DNA of 64,000 nucleotides from NCBI GenBank assembly GCA_049664225.1, contig JBATEX010000212.1, forward strand, positions 1 through 64,000, written 5' to 3'. This document shows, piece by piece, positions 41,425-51,613 of this stretch. The translations under genes were made by a program, and so were the position numbers. Under the pieces are notes generated by a model, which made no database searches, was not told the origin of the DNA, and saw only the letters and a program-made list of their open reading frames with translations. This DNA comes from JAUVRX01 sp049664225 (lineage in GTDB: Bacteria; Acidobacteriota; Thermoanaerobaculia; Multivoradales; JAHEKO01). Positions within the stretch are counted from its first letter, which is position 1; the number at the start of each line of letters is the position of its first letter.

Positions 41425-42326
41425 GCTGCCTCCTTCTTGGTGGTGAGGGCGAGAAACGCGTCGTCGAGGGCCGCGCCAATAACCTCGAGATCGGAGAGGT
41501 CGCTGTCGCGCATCAGGAGCTCACGAACAACGGGCTCGGCCCTCGAAGTGAGGATCTCGACCAGGCCGTCTTCGGAACTGACGCTCTTGACGCCTGGAAT
41601 TCCATCGATCTCCGACGTATGCAGGCGAGTTCGGCAGCGAATGCGGCGACCCGTGACCCGGGCCTTGATCATCGTCGGCGATCCCTCGGCGATGGAGCGC
41701 CCCTCATTGAGCAGTACGATCCGATCAGCCAGAGCGTCGGCTTCCTCCAGGTAGTGGGTGGTCAGGACGACGCTGCGACCGCGCTCGACGAAGGTGCGAA
41801 TCTGCTGCCACAGACCGCGGCGGGCCTCGACATCGAGACCGGTAGTGGGCTCGTCCAGATAGAGAAGCTCGGGGTCACCGCAAATCGACAGCGCGAACAG
41901 CACCCGTTGGCGCTGGCCTCCCGAGAGCTCACCGAACGGACGCCTCTCGAGCTCCTGGAGCCCGGCAATTCGCAGAGTTTCCTTGGCAGCTAATGGGTTC
42001 GGGTAGTAGCTTGAGAAGAGCTCGACCAGCTCGGCCACTCTCAGGGTTTGCGGCACCGCGGAGATCTGCAGCATGGCCCCGACACGTGCACGACTCTTGG
42101 GGTGGTCCGCGGCGCACCCGAATACGCGAACGCTGCCCTGGAGTGGTTTGGCCAGGCCCAGAAGCAAGTTGACCGTCGTCGTCTTGCCGGCGCCGTTCGG
42201 TCCCAGAATCGACAGAACCTCACCGGCACGGATCTCCAGGTCGAGACCGCACAGGGCCATCAGATCGCCGTAGGACTTCCAGACGTCTTCGAGCTCGGCA
42301 ATGACTTCTCGTTGGTTCTCTGCCAT
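41421..42326 (-). CDS. ABC transporter ATP-binding protein
   Basis: 301 residues from the ATG at 42326, fixed by an AAAGGAGG ribosome site seven bases upstream. Walker A GPNGAGKTTT, Q-loop MLQISAVPQT, signature ELSGGQRQRV, Walker B ELLYLDEPTTGLD and switch His in VLTTHYLEEAD are all intact. The C-terminal ~90 residues form the accessory domain of drug and lipid exporter ATPases. First gene of an ATPase-permease-kinase-regulator operon like B. subtilis yvfRSTU. Confidence 0.95.
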   Translation of the reverse strand: MAENQREVIAELEDVWKSYGDLMALCGLDLEIRAGEVLSILGPNGAGKTTTVNLLLGLAKPLQGSVRVFGCAADHPKSRARVGAMLQISAVPQTLRVAELVELFSSYYPNPLAAKETLRIAGLQELERRPFGELSGGQRQRVLFALSICGDPELLYLDEPTTGLDVEARRGLWQQIRTFVERGRSVVLTTHYLEEADALADRIVLLNEGRSIAEGSPTMIKARVTGRRIRCRTRLHTSEIDGIPGVKSVSSEDGLVEILTSRAEPVVRELLMRDSDLSDLEVIGAALDDAFLALTTKKEAA

Positions 42327-42544
42327 CGAATGCCTCCTTTGTGGAGACATTCTGGCTGTCGGGCAACCCTCGGGTCAGAGAGGAACGTCATCGATCTCGG
42401 ATGACATTTGTCATGCGGCCGAGACGCGCTGGATGCGGACTAGAACTTGGATGGGCCAAATGCGGTTTGCCTGCGCCCCGGTCGGGGTGTACGATGGTAT
42501 TGGCTTCGACAAGGCCTCGCCAATAGGGGCGTCAGGGGGATTTC

Positions 42545-45508
42545 ATGCCGGCCGGTTGGCAGGATTCGTGGCGCCAGCCCGAGAATCGGATTCGCCTCGC
42601 TGTACTGGCGACCGCTGTCCTGTTATTCATCTTTCTCATTGCCGTTGCAATCCAGTCGTGGTTTGTCGACTGGCCGGGTCGGCTCTGGCTCACTCTGGCC
42701 GTCGGTGGCGCTGTCGCGCTGTCATTGCTGCTCGCCCGCATCTGGCGCCCTGCACCCCTGACCATTGCCGTGCTTTCATGGGCGGTGCTGCTGCTGATAT
42801 CGACGTATCTTTACGGCAGCGACAGTGGCGGTTTGGGCATCCTGGGCCTGCCATTCGACACCCTCATCGCCGGACTCTTTCTCCTCGCCACCGGACTCGC
42901 CGCTGGATGGCTGATCCGACTTCCCCGTTTACCGCTCTGGGCCAAGGTCCTTGTCGTCGCACTGGCGGTCTATGCCTGGCTGCCGGTGATCCTGGCTCTG
43001 GCGAAGAGACAACCGTTTGCCAGCGCAGTAAAGGGTCTCTGGCCCATGCCGTACTGGCTGCAGGGTGTTTTCCTAGGCACCGATCTGCTGCTGCTGGCTG
43101 CCTGGATCATCCTTCTCGTCCTGCTCTTCACGACGCTTCGCAGCGGCGAGGGGCGCCAGCGATCCCTCGCAGTGATGACCCTGGTGCCCCTCACCCTGGT
43201 TTTCCTCCTCGTCAGCCTGGAGATGAACCATCAGGGGCTGCGAAATCTCGTCGCGTTCCTGCCTACCGCCGAGCCGGCTCCACGCGTTGTATCTGTAGAA
43301 CGTGAGATCGCGCCCCAGGTTGTCGTCGAGGATTCTTCTCGAGCGGATCCCGGCGAGGACTGGCTCGATCGCTGCCGTGGTCCGAGCCTCGAGGAGACCT
43401 TTCTCTGCGTCGCCCGAGAAGTTCGCTACGAGCCCTATCGCGGCGCTCAGCGGGGGGCTCTGTTGACGGCGCTCGCCCAGAGCGGCAACGCCGTCGACCA
43501 ATCGCTGCTGCTGAGCGAGATCCTCCGGGAACAGGGCTATCGCGTCCGCTTTGTCACCGGCACCCTCGCCGAGGCGAACCTCAGCGCCCTGGTGCGCGGT
43601 ATGTACCCTCCGCATTTGCCGACGATGCAGCTCGCGGAGGAGCATCAACCCTACTCGCCGGCTGCAGACGACGAGCTGCGGCAGATGGTGAAATCCCATC
43701 TCTGGCTCGAGGTCGATCAAGGAGGAACTTGGCTGCCGCTCGACCCATCCTTTCCTCGGGCGGAGGTCGGAGAGAGCTACGCTCAGGCGGCAAAGCGTTT
43801 CGAAGAGCTGCCAGAGGAACTCTTCCAGTCGCTCAGAATCACCCTCAACGCCGAAACCGTGGATGGAAGTATCACGGAGCTGGGGAAGATCGAGGGCACT
43901 CTGGTGGAGCTGGCCCAGCGGCCGATCACACTGACCATCCGGGGACTTCCCAGCCTGACCCCGACCGAAGATGAGCAGGAACGAGGCTCGCCCCTGGACG
44001 TCTTCGGCGGTGGCTTGACGGGTGGAGGCCGTAGCGAGGAAGAGAATGACGAAGCGACCCGTGAGGTCATTGGACGACGCTACCGACCGGTGATCCGAGT
44101 CGGCGACGAGGCGATTGGTTTCACACCGTTGGAAGTCGTCTTCGACAAGAGGGGTTCGTTCCCTCGACGAGAGTGGATCGACTTCGAGCTGCAGTTGCCC
44201 GATGTCGAGGCCAAACGGATCCGCCGCTACCTTTACCTCAATGCTGGCGATTCCTCGACCCCGACTCTGCCTCCGGGGCTTCGGCATTACGCCATCACGC
44301 TGGTCGCGGGATCATTTCCCCGGCAGTTCGTGGAGCAGCAGAGGGAGGTGTTGACGACCGATCTCGATCCCGAGCGGTGGCGTGAACAGCTCGACCGGCT
44401 CACCACCAACAGCGATACAGAGGAGGCCGGCGCAGCTCTGCAGGAAGCCAGCCAGATCGATAGCAGGGTAGCCGGTGTCGAGGGCTTTCTGACCAATCTC
44501 ATCTTCGCGCACGAATCGGACCTGCTGGCGGCGAAGGTCGCATACAACAACGGGGTCAACCTGGCACGGGCTCTGCCAAGGATCCTGATCACCTCATTCG
44601 AGACCTCCTCTGGCGATCAGCCTGGTGAATTCACCAACGAAGTGAGTCTCGACCTGAGGCTCGATGAGCTGGCCACTCACCCCTTTCCCGGTGTGCCCTC
44701 GGGAGCCGCCCAACAGTTCCAGCTGGCCTTCGGCCTCCAGGAATCGACGCTCGAAGCCGGCGTACTGGCGCGGTTGACACCCGATGCCCGCGTCGTGAGT
44801 ACGGTCGAGCTGGTGGAGAACGCCTACCAGAAGGGCGGCTCCCTGGTGACGGTTACAGCCGCCGACACGTCAGCTCTGAGCGATATCGTCGACCTCTCGA
44901 AGAGGGCGGATCTGCTGATCCGCGAGGCGCTGGCGGAAGGGCTCGAGATCATTCTGCCCTCGGTGCCACTGACGATTGAGGGACGAAAGATCTGGGGCTG
45001 GTGGCAGCGAAACCCCGAGACCGGTGTGACGGTGGGAGCGTTGGATTCGGGGCAGCACCAGGCGGTTGTCGAGTACTCAATCTCTCTCAAGGAAATCGGT
45101 CTGAACGAGGACACCGCCTTCGCCTTGGGACTGATCAAGGGGGCCGAAGAGACTCTGTGGCTTCTGGCCGAGAAGATCCTCAGGTACGGCGAGATCACCG
45201 CCGAACTGCTGAAGGAGGTCGAGGAGCACCTCAAGAAGCTGGCCACGGCCATCGCCTGCGGCTTCTGTCCGAAGCTCGAGTACAACCTGTCGGCCGGAAT
45301 CAAGATCACTCAAGGGTGTTGGGAGTGGAAGAAGAGCAAAGACCTGGCGAAAGCTTCGGTCGGCGCCGATTTCTGCAGCAGTTTCCTGGATGGATTCAAT
45401 TGTGCCTCCGGCATGATCCTGGCCGGTCTCAAGGGCGATTCCGCCGGAGCAAGCGGCAAGATCTGGGCCGGAGAAGACATCACCATCGTCTGCAAGTCGG
45501 AGGATTGA
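42545..45508 (+). CDS. Large transglutaminase-like membrane protein
   Basis: 987 residues. Six or so N-terminal helices (about 18-230) precede a large extracytoplasmic part. A transglutaminase-like core lies near 300-400: GNAVDQSLLLSEILREQGYR, VRFVTGTL, then HLWLEV (His near 386) and WLPLDPSFP (Asp near 400). The Cys expected in the helix before LLSEIL is not present (N-A-V-D instead), so the classical triad is incomplete. Beta-rich and helical regions of unknown type follow. First of three genes with almost no spacing; role probably in envelope protein handling (inference). Confidence 0.75.
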   Translation: MPAGWQDSWRQPENRIRLAVLATAVLLFIFLIAVAIQSWFVDWPGRLWLTLAVGGAVALSLLLARIWRPAPLTIAVLSWAVLLLISTYLYGSDSGGLGILGLPFDTLIAGLFLLATGLAAGWLIRLPRLPLWAKVLVVALAVYAWLPVILALAKRQPFASAVKGLWPMPYWLQGVFLGTDLLLLAAWIILLVLLFTTLRSGEGRQRSLAVMTLVPLTLVFLLVSLEMNHQGLRNLVAFLPTAEPAPRVVSVEREIAPQVVVEDSSRADPGEDWLDRCRGPSLEETFLCVAREVRYEPYRGAQRGALLTALAQSGNAVDQSLLLSEILREQGYRVRFVTGTLAEANLSALVRGMYPPHLPTMQLAEEHQPYSPAADDELRQMVKSHLWLEVDQGGTWLPLDPSFPRAEVGESYAQAAKRFEELPEELFQSLRITLNAETVDGSITELGKIEGTLVELAQRPITLTIRGLPSLTPTEDEQERGSPLDVFGGGLTGGGRSEEENDEATREVIGRRYRPVIRVGDEAIGFTPLEVVFDKRGSFPRREWIDFELQLPDVEAKRIRRYLYLNAGDSSTPTLPPGLRHYAITLVAGSFPRQFVEQQREVLTTDLDPERWREQLDRLTTNSDTEEAGAALQEASQIDSRVAGVEGFLTNLIFAHESDLLAAKVAYNNGVNLARALPRILITSFETSSGDQPGEFTNEVSLDLRLDELATHPFPGVPSGAAQQFQLAFGLQESTLEAGVLARLTPDARVVSTVELVENAYQKGGSLVTVTAADTSALSDIVDLSKRADLLIREALAEGLEIILPSVPLTIEGRKIWGWWQRNPETGVTVGALDSGQHQAVVEYSISLKEIGLNEDTAFALGLIKGAEETLWLLAEKILRYGEITAELLKEVEEHLKKLATAIACGFCPKLEYNLSAGIKITQGCWEWKKSKDLAKASVGADFCSSFLDGFNCASGMILAGLKGDSAGASGKIWAGEDITIVCKSED

Positions 45509-45511
45509 GAG

Positions 45512-47044
45512 ATGGGGATCTTCGCACCCGGACGCCTGGATCTTCCGACGGGGAGCCTGCTATCGCTTGGAACGCTTCTGGTCGTCCTCTCCTGCGGTGG
45601 CCATGAGCAGGCCTCGATCCGCGAGGCTGAAGTTCCCGAGGGCGAGTACTTCGTCGGGGACGTCGAGGAGTACCCACGTCCGAGCCCCGTGATGGTGGTA
45701 CCGCTGGCCGATGAGCTGCCGGTCGTCAGTGACGATCGAGACCAGGTCAGCGAGACTGAAGGTTCCGGTAGGGAGGCCGCAGCGAGCAACTCAGCTGTCG
45801 AGCTGCAGGTCGTCTCAAGCGAGATGCGCCTGGAGATCGAGGGCCAGGCTCTTGCCGATGACAAGGCTCTGCTGGTGATCGAAGCGAAGGCCGTCAACGT
45901 TCACCCGAAACAGGAGGTGGAGCGCTCACGACTCGAAGGCAAGCAGGATCGCACGCTGGGCTCGGGTGGTCTCCTGCGGGGAGGTGGTGGTGGGAAAGAG
46001 GAGATGGTCGAGGTCGATGTCGCCTACAAGGTCCCCCGCTTGGCGGACCACTTCTTCATCCTCGCGGACGGCATTGCCTATCCGCTCTTCGAACCCGGGT
46101 CCGGCGTTGACAACCTGGCCGATTCCCACTCCGGGCTGTTGATCGAGAAACAGGGTGTGGTCGAGGAGTTTCGGCTTGCAGCGGTCGTACCGCGCCAGTC
46201 CACAAATCTGGCCCTGCAGCTTCTCGACTTTGCCAACGGCCACGTGACGGCGCCGATCCGCGGCGAGGTGAAGCGAGCGATCGGCGCCGGCCAGCTACCG
46301 AAGGATTCCCTGGGCAAAGTCGTCACCTCGCAACTGGAGGTCGCGGCGCTCGCGGTCGATCTGCAGGACAAGAACGGGGAGCGACTCGCTCCATCGGGCC
46401 GGCAGTTTGCTGTGGTCGAGCTGGTGGGCAGGAGCCGTTCCGCAACTGGCGGCATGGGAAACATCGTGGAGGTGGATCCGACGCGTTATCTGTGGGTCAC
46501 CTTCGATGGCGGGTATTTCGCTTACGGCGAGCCGCTCGCCGGTCCTTCCGGCAGGTTGATCCGCTTTCCACCACAGCTCCTCCTTTTGCAGGAGGTGGCC
46601 TTTCTGGTCGACGAGAGAGCTGAGAATCTGGCTCTGGGAATTCGCATTCAGAACGAGGTAGTGAACCTGCAGCTCGCCGGCCGTCCGCCGCACCTGCCCT
46701 CTCGAAAGGATCGGCATGTCGATGGCGAGGTCATGGAAGTCCTGCTCTTCGGTAGTCGGGTCAGCGGGGATCGGGTGATCGTGGACCTAGGCCTCCAGTC
46801 ATTGCTCGAAAATCAGGGCGTCGAGGTACAAACTTCGGCCCAGTTCCTACTCCGTGCTGGTGAGCTCGACGTGAAACCCGATAGCTCGGCCACGGCTGCG
46901 CTGCCCCACCCACCTCCCGAACCGTTTATCCTGCCGCCCGGTGTTTCGGTTCGCTTCGAGCTGGCCTTTACTACGGCAGACGTTCCCTCGGCACTTCGCG
47001 TGCGGGGCTTTCGCAGCGACGGAACGATCGCGCTGAGGCCGTAG
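45512..47044 (+). CDS. Hypothetical lipoprotein (510 aa)
   Basis: It begins three bases after the transglutaminase-like gene. A hydrophobic N-terminus ends in a lipobox (LVVLSCGG, Cys near 30). The rest is predominantly beta-rich with no family that I recognise. One segment (VAYKVPRLADHFFILADGIAY) and a later series of strands (EVDPTRYLWVTFDGGYFAYG) suggest two similar beta domains. The C-terminal PPGVSVRFELAFTTADVPSALRV has the feel of a DUF4352-like or Ig-like strand set. Exported; role unknown, but the tight operon implies joint work with its neighbours. Confidence 0.65.
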   Translation: MGIFAPGRLDLPTGSLLSLGTLLVVLSCGGHEQASIREAEVPEGEYFVGDVEEYPRPSPVMVVPLADELPVVSDDRDQVSETEGSGREAAASNSAVELQVVSSEMRLEIEGQALADDKALLVIEAKAVNVHPKQEVERSRLEGKQDRTLGSGGLLRGGGGGKEEMVEVDVAYKVPRLADHFFILADGIAYPLFEPGSGVDNLADSHSGLLIEKQGVVEEFRLAAVVPRQSTNLALQLLDFANGHVTAPIRGEVKRAIGAGQLPKDSLGKVVTSQLEVAALAVDLQDKNGERLAPSGRQFAVVELVGRSRSATGGMGNIVEVDPTRYLWVTFDGGYFAYGEPLAGPSGRLIRFPPQLLLLQEVAFLVDERAENLALGIRIQNEVVNLQLAGRPPHLPSRKDRHVDGEVMEVLLFGSRVSGDRVIVDLGLQSLLENQGVEVQTSAQFLLRAGELDVKPDSSATAALPHPPPEPFILPPGVSVRFELAFTTADVPSALRVRGFRSDGTIALRP

Positions 47045-47084
47045 TCGACGCCTGTCATTGCGGCACGGCCGCAAGGAGGAGAGC

Positions 47085-50000
47085 ATGCATTCCAGGGTAG
47101 CGGTGATTCCCGTCGTGGTCGGCCTGCTGCTGACACTGGGCTCGTGTCAGGGATGTAAGGACGAGAAGGCTCGCGAACCAGCAGTGCCCGGCGAACGGGC
47201 TGTCTCGAGTGAACGTGTTGTCACCGTCGAAGCGGAGAATCTGACGTTCGACCGAGCCGCACCCGAGGAGCAGATTGCGCCTCCCGAAGAGCTCGAGCCG
47301 GTGGCTGTTCCGCCGTCCGACTTCTCCGATGCACCTGCCGAGAGCGAGCCCAACAATGAGCTGAAAGAGGCGAAGCCTCTGGGCCGAAGCGGGGCCCATT
47401 TCGTGGCGCGAGGGCGACTCGACGGAAGGGATTTCGATTGGTACAGCTTCACTATCGAAGGCGAGCCGCAGCTCTGGTGGATCGAAGCGACAGGAGACAC
47501 TGTTTACCGCCTCGCCTACTCCTCCGCTGTCGAGAGACTCAAATATGGCAACCGGCAAGGCGACTCCGGGCCCTTTCTCATCAGCAATCTCTTTCTTCTC
47601 CCCGGACAGCACTGGTTGATGGTAGAGAGCTATGAGGGAGTCGGCGACTACACCCTACGCGCGGTGCCCATGGGTCCGCCAGATCCCTATGGCGAGCGGG
47701 AGCCGAATGACGACGCCAGCCGCGCACACCTGCTCCGATTCGGGGTGCCGCGTACCGGACTGATCCTCGAGGCCGACGACCGCGACTACTACCACTTCTC
47801 CCTCAGCGCTCCGGATCACATCGAGCTGGCCCTGTCACCCCATGGCGAGCTCACCCCTCGACTCACCCTGTCCGAGCTGAGCCGCAATCGGCCAGGGCAG
47901 CAGATCTTCCGCCACTCGGCGACGGAGCCAGGTGCCGAGTTCGTCTATGAAGGCCTTCTTCCGCCGGGTGATTACCTGGTCGAGGTCAAGGCCGAGAAGG
48001 GTAGCAGCGACACACCCTACGGGATTCGTCTGGCGCGATTGGACCCCTTCGATCTGCCCACGGACCTCGAGCCCAACGATCAGGCGGCGCAGGCCCGGCC
48101 GCTGCCGTCCGACCTTACGATCGAGGGGACCGTCGGGCAGCTCTATGGCGACGACGATTGGTACCGTCTGCCACCCCTGGAGCGAGACACCGACCTGACA
48201 ATTGACATTCTGGAGTCGCCCGATGAACGCTACCCGGCCTCGACCCTCTCGATCTACCGAGAAGGAGAGAACTCGCGTGCCGGCATCGTGGAATGGAGCA
48301 GAGAAGACAACACCGGCCATGCCAGGCTTACAGCCGACACACAATGGCTCGTCCGGATCGATAACGTGGGTCGGTACCGTGTGCGGTTCGAATTCTCCGA
48401 CGGTCCGACACCCCAGCCGAGACCGGATCCGCTCGCCGTCGATCTGTCTCTGCCTCCCGGACCGCATCTCGCCGCTGCCTACTGGCATATGGGTCAGACA
48501 CTGGAGTTGCTGCTCAGCGTGACGAGCCTGGCCAGCGAACCGTTGGAAGTGGATCTACAGGTCGCCTCGAGCCATCACTTCTGGGAGCCGCGCTTGAAGG
48601 AGACTGCGTTGACCCTTCAACCGGGCGAACGGCGCACCGTAGCGCTCGATGTGATGGTGGCGCCCGATGCCTGGGCCGATCGACCGGTACAGATCACTGC
48701 CAAGGCATTGACTGGCAACGGTTCACAGAAGACAGCAACCACACGACTGATCGCGCGATGCGGTGCTGCTCCAGTCAATGAGCAGACGAGTTGGCCTCTT
48801 CCCGAGTCGATGCTCGGCGGGCTAAATCTGGCATGGACCGGACTCGGAGCTCGGCCGCTGGCTAAAGACGAGATTTCGCCCACTCGACAGGTACTCCTGC
48901 ATGATGGGTTTACTCCCAACGACACAAGCTGGTACGCGCGGGGCCTGCCGTTGACCCAGACCGTAGGGCTTGCCGGCGACACCTCAGTTCCGATTGCCGG
49001 CGTGCTGCTGAATACCCGCAACGAATACGGCACGGCCGACCAAGCGCGGCATTTTTCGATCCTTGTGTCCGAAGATGGTCGCGAATTCGAGGAAGTTCTG
49101 GCCGACGAGCTCAGCCCGCTGGGGATCGAACAGGCATTCGCTTTCGAGCGGCCGTTCGAAGCGCGCTTCGCTCGATTGGAGATTCGCTCGCGCCAGAGCG
49201 GCAGCGAGGACTGGGCCTCCCTCGGAGAGTGGAAGGTGGTGGCGAGTCCAGGAGCTCACCCGTTCGGTGAGGAGAGATTCAACCTTGCCGATCCCGCCAC
49301 CGGTGGGCACATCATCTGGTCCGATCCACTGCTCATGAAGTCCATGACTCGAGAGATCCTGAGCACAGAGATCGAACATCCTCGGCAGCGTCTCGACGCT
49401 CTCAATCCGAATCGCTGGGTTGTGGGATTCCACCATGATAGGAGTGCCCGACTCGTGTCGCTGGAGTGGGTGCAGTCGCCGACGCGTTACAAGGACCCCT
49501 ATTTCAGCCAGGTCCAGGTGGCGGTGAGCAATGACAGCCCGGCGGGACCGTGGAGCCCATTGGGTACTTGGAATTTGGACTCGACCCCGGGCAGCACCTC
49601 TGTCTGGGAGCTTCCCGATCCGGTCTGGGCCCGCTTCGTGCGCTTCTCAACCAGTGAGCCGACGGAAGCGAGCTACTGGCATCTGGCGGAGACCCTGCGC
49701 ATTCTCGAGAAGCGGGGCGATGATCGATATCGTTCAATCCTCGGAGAGTGGGGGCAATACGGCAAGGCAGCGATTTTCGAGTCGCTAGGTCGAGGTGAGG
49801 CTAAGAGCTCGGCGAAGTTCGAAGCCGACGACAACGGTACTCCGGTCACCGCCCAACGGCTCGAGCCCGGTGATCGATATCAAGGCCGCGTCATGGTGGG
49901 CGAGGACCTGGATTGGTACCGGCTCGAGGTGCCTGCGGGCCACAATCGTGTCCGACTCGAAGTCGATGGCGATCCGACATTGCGGGTGGCTGTTCACGTA

Positions 50001-51497
50001 CAGGACGAGACCGGCCGGACGCTGCCGCTCGACGAAGCGGTGACAACGACGCCGAACTCCTTGATATACGACTCTCCGGCCGAGCCAGGGAGCAGCTACT
50101 ACGTTCGCATCGAGGAGCCGCCGCGCTCGATCGTGTTGTCGTGGGACAACAGCGGCAGCACGACACCGTTCAAGCCAACCTTGTACCAAGCGTTACCACA
50201 GTTCGTTGCCGACGTGCAGCCGGGAAGAGAGTACGTCAATCTCCTACCGTTCCGCGATCGGGGCGGAAGATTCCTGCTCGAGGAGTGGAGTGACCAACCC
50301 TACCGTTTGCAGACGGCCTTGCAGGACTACGATCGCATGGATGGTTCGAGCAAGGCCGAGGCCGCTTTGCTGACGGCAACGGAGGAGCTCGCGCAGCGGC
50401 AGGGCACGCGCGCCGTGGTATTCCTCACCGATGCCGATACGCACAGTTACGACGAGACTTCCAAGCTCTGGAAACTACTCTCCGATGTGCGACCCCGGGT
50501 CTCTGCCCTCGAGCTTCACCGCGGTGACGTCGGTCCTCAACAGGATCTGATGCAAGCCTGGGCCAGCGTCAACGAGGGCCACTACGATTTCTTCCGCACC
50601 AACGCCGACCTCGAGGTCGCCTTCGACCGAGCCTCGTGTCACCTGCGTCGGCCAGCCGGCTATTTCATCAGCGCCTCCACTCGCTTCGAGGAGCCGCCGG
50701 GGCCAGGCTCTATTGTCGTGGTGGCGCCGCCGGAAGAGATGCCGCTCAACGCGGTAGAGCTCATCCTCGATGCTTCGGGCAGTATGTTGCAGAAACTCGA
50801 AGGCCGCAGGCGAATCGATATCGCGCGTGAGGTACTCGTGGACCTGGTGGAGAGCACCATACCCGCCGGTACCCCCCTGGCACTGCGCGTCTTCGGGCAT
50901 CGCACCGCAGGCGCCTGTCAGACCGATCTCGAAGTTCCCCTCCAACCGCTGGAGCCGTCGGTGGTCACACCGGTACTGCGCAAAACGGAAGCGAAGAACC
51001 TGGCCAAGACACCCATTGCCCAATCCCTGGCGCTGGTGGCAGAAGACCTGAAAGGCGCGACAGGACAAAAGATCATCATCCTGGTGACCGATGGCGAGGA
51101 AACCTGCGAGGGTGATCCTCAGGCCGCGATCGAGAAGCTCAAACAAGAGGGCTTCGACGTGCGGGTGAACATCGTCGGCTTCGCCATCGAAGACGAGGCT
51201 CTCAAGGCGACCTTCAGTCGTTGGGCCGAGCTGGGTGGAGGGCTTTACTTCAATGCCACCAGCGGTGAGGAACTGGGTCTTGCCATGCGTCGAGCCCTGG
51301 AGACCAAGTTCAACGTGATAGACGCCGCCGGCGAGGTCGTGGCCGCGGGAATGACCAACGGAGATCCGGTCGCGGTTCCTGCAGGCAGCTATACCGTGCG
51401 CGTCCTGACCACTCCGCCTCTGGTCTTCGAGGACGTCCGATTGAGAGGCGACGATAGCGTCGAGCTGAGAGCTTCGGTGGACAAGGACAGCGACTGA
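47085..51497 (+). CDS. Giant lipoprotein with PPC-like, discoidin-like and VWA domains
   Basis: About 1470 residues from the ATG at 47085, which follows AAGGAGGAG. Lipobox LTLGSCQG. Three or four PPC-like beta domains each begin with an E-P-N-D/N motif (ESEPNNELKEAKPL, EREPNDDASRAHLL, DLEPNDQAAQARPL and the later ADDNGTPVTAQRL). Two discoidin-like regions lie around 560-900. Two VWA-like domains follow: FVADVQPGREYVNLLPF near 1040 lacks a clean MIDAS, while ILDASGSMLQKLEG near 1229 has DxSxS, with VTDGEETCEGD later. A surface-exposed binding or sensing protein is likely. Last gene of the three-gene operon. Confidence 0.75.
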   Translation: MHSRVAVIPVVVGLLLTLGSCQGCKDEKAREPAVPGERAVSSERVVTVEAENLTFDRAAPEEQIAPPEELEPVAVPPSDFSDAPAESEPNNELKEAKPLGRSGAHFVARGRLDGRDFDWYSFTIEGEPQLWWIEATGDTVYRLAYSSAVERLKYGNRQGDSGPFLISNLFLLPGQHWLMVESYEGVGDYTLRAVPMGPPDPYGEREPNDDASRAHLLRFGVPRTGLILEADDRDYYHFSLSAPDHIELALSPHGELTPRLTLSELSRNRPGQQIFRHSATEPGAEFVYEGLLPPGDYLVEVKAEKGSSDTPYGIRLARLDPFDLPTDLEPNDQAAQARPLPSDLTIEGTVGQLYGDDDWYRLPPLERDTDLTIDILESPDERYPASTLSIYREGENSRAGIVEWSREDNTGHARLTADTQWLVRIDNVGRYRVRFEFSDGPTPQPRPDPLAVDLSLPPGPHLAAAYWHMGQTLELLLSVTSLASEPLEVDLQVASSHHFWEPRLKETALTLQPGERRTVALDVMVAPDAWADRPVQITAKALTGNGSQKTATTRLIARCGAAPVNEQTSWPLPESMLGGLNLAWTGLGARPLAKDEISPTRQVLLHDGFTPNDTSWYARGLPLTQTVGLAGDTSVPIAGVLLNTRNEYGTADQARHFSILVSEDGREFEEVLADELSPLGIEQAFAFERPFEARFARLEIRSRQSGSEDWASLGEWKVVASPGAHPFGEERFNLADPATGGHIIWSDPLLMKSMTREILSTEIEHPRQRLDALNPNRWVVGFHHDRSARLVSLEWVQSPTRYKDPYFSQVQVAVSNDSPAGPWSPLGTWNLDSTPGSTSVWELPDPVWARFVRFSTSEPTEASYWHLAETLRILEKRGDDRYRSILGEWGQYGKAAIFESLGRGEAKSSAKFEADDNGTPVTAQRLEPGDRYQGRVMVGEDLDWYRLEVPAGHNRVRLEVDGDPTLRVAVHVQDETGRTLPLDEAVTTTPNSLIYDSPAEPGSSYYVRIEEPPRSIVLSWDNSGSTTPFKPTLYQALPQFVADVQPGREYVNLLPFRDRGGRFLLEEWSDQPYRLQTALQDYDRMDGSSKAEAALLTATEELAQRQGTRAVVFLTDADTHSYDETSKLWKLLSDVRPRVSALELHRGDVGPQQDLMQAWASVNEGHYDFFRTNADLEVAFDRASCHLRRPAGYFISASTRFEEPPGPGSIVVVAPPEEMPLNAVELILDASGSMLQKLEGRRRIDIAREVLVDLVESTIPAGTPLALRVFGHRTAGACQTDLEVPLQPLEPSVVTPVLRKTEAKNLAKTPIAQSLALVAEDLKGATGQKIIILVTDGEETCEGDPQAAIEKLKQEGFDVRVNIVGFAIEDEALKATFSRWAELGGGLYFNATSGEELGLAMRRALETKFNVIDAAGEVVAAGMTNGDPVAVPAGSYTVRVLTTPPLVFEDVRLRGDDSVELRASVDKDSD

Positions 51498-51613
51498 GAC
51501 TCGCCAGGTCGTTACCTGCGGCTTTGCCGCCCAGAGCCTTGGATCTGCCGAGCGCCGCATTAGTTGAGGCTGCACTGACACAGCTCCCAGCTACCCGTAA
51601 GCTCGGTTGCAGG

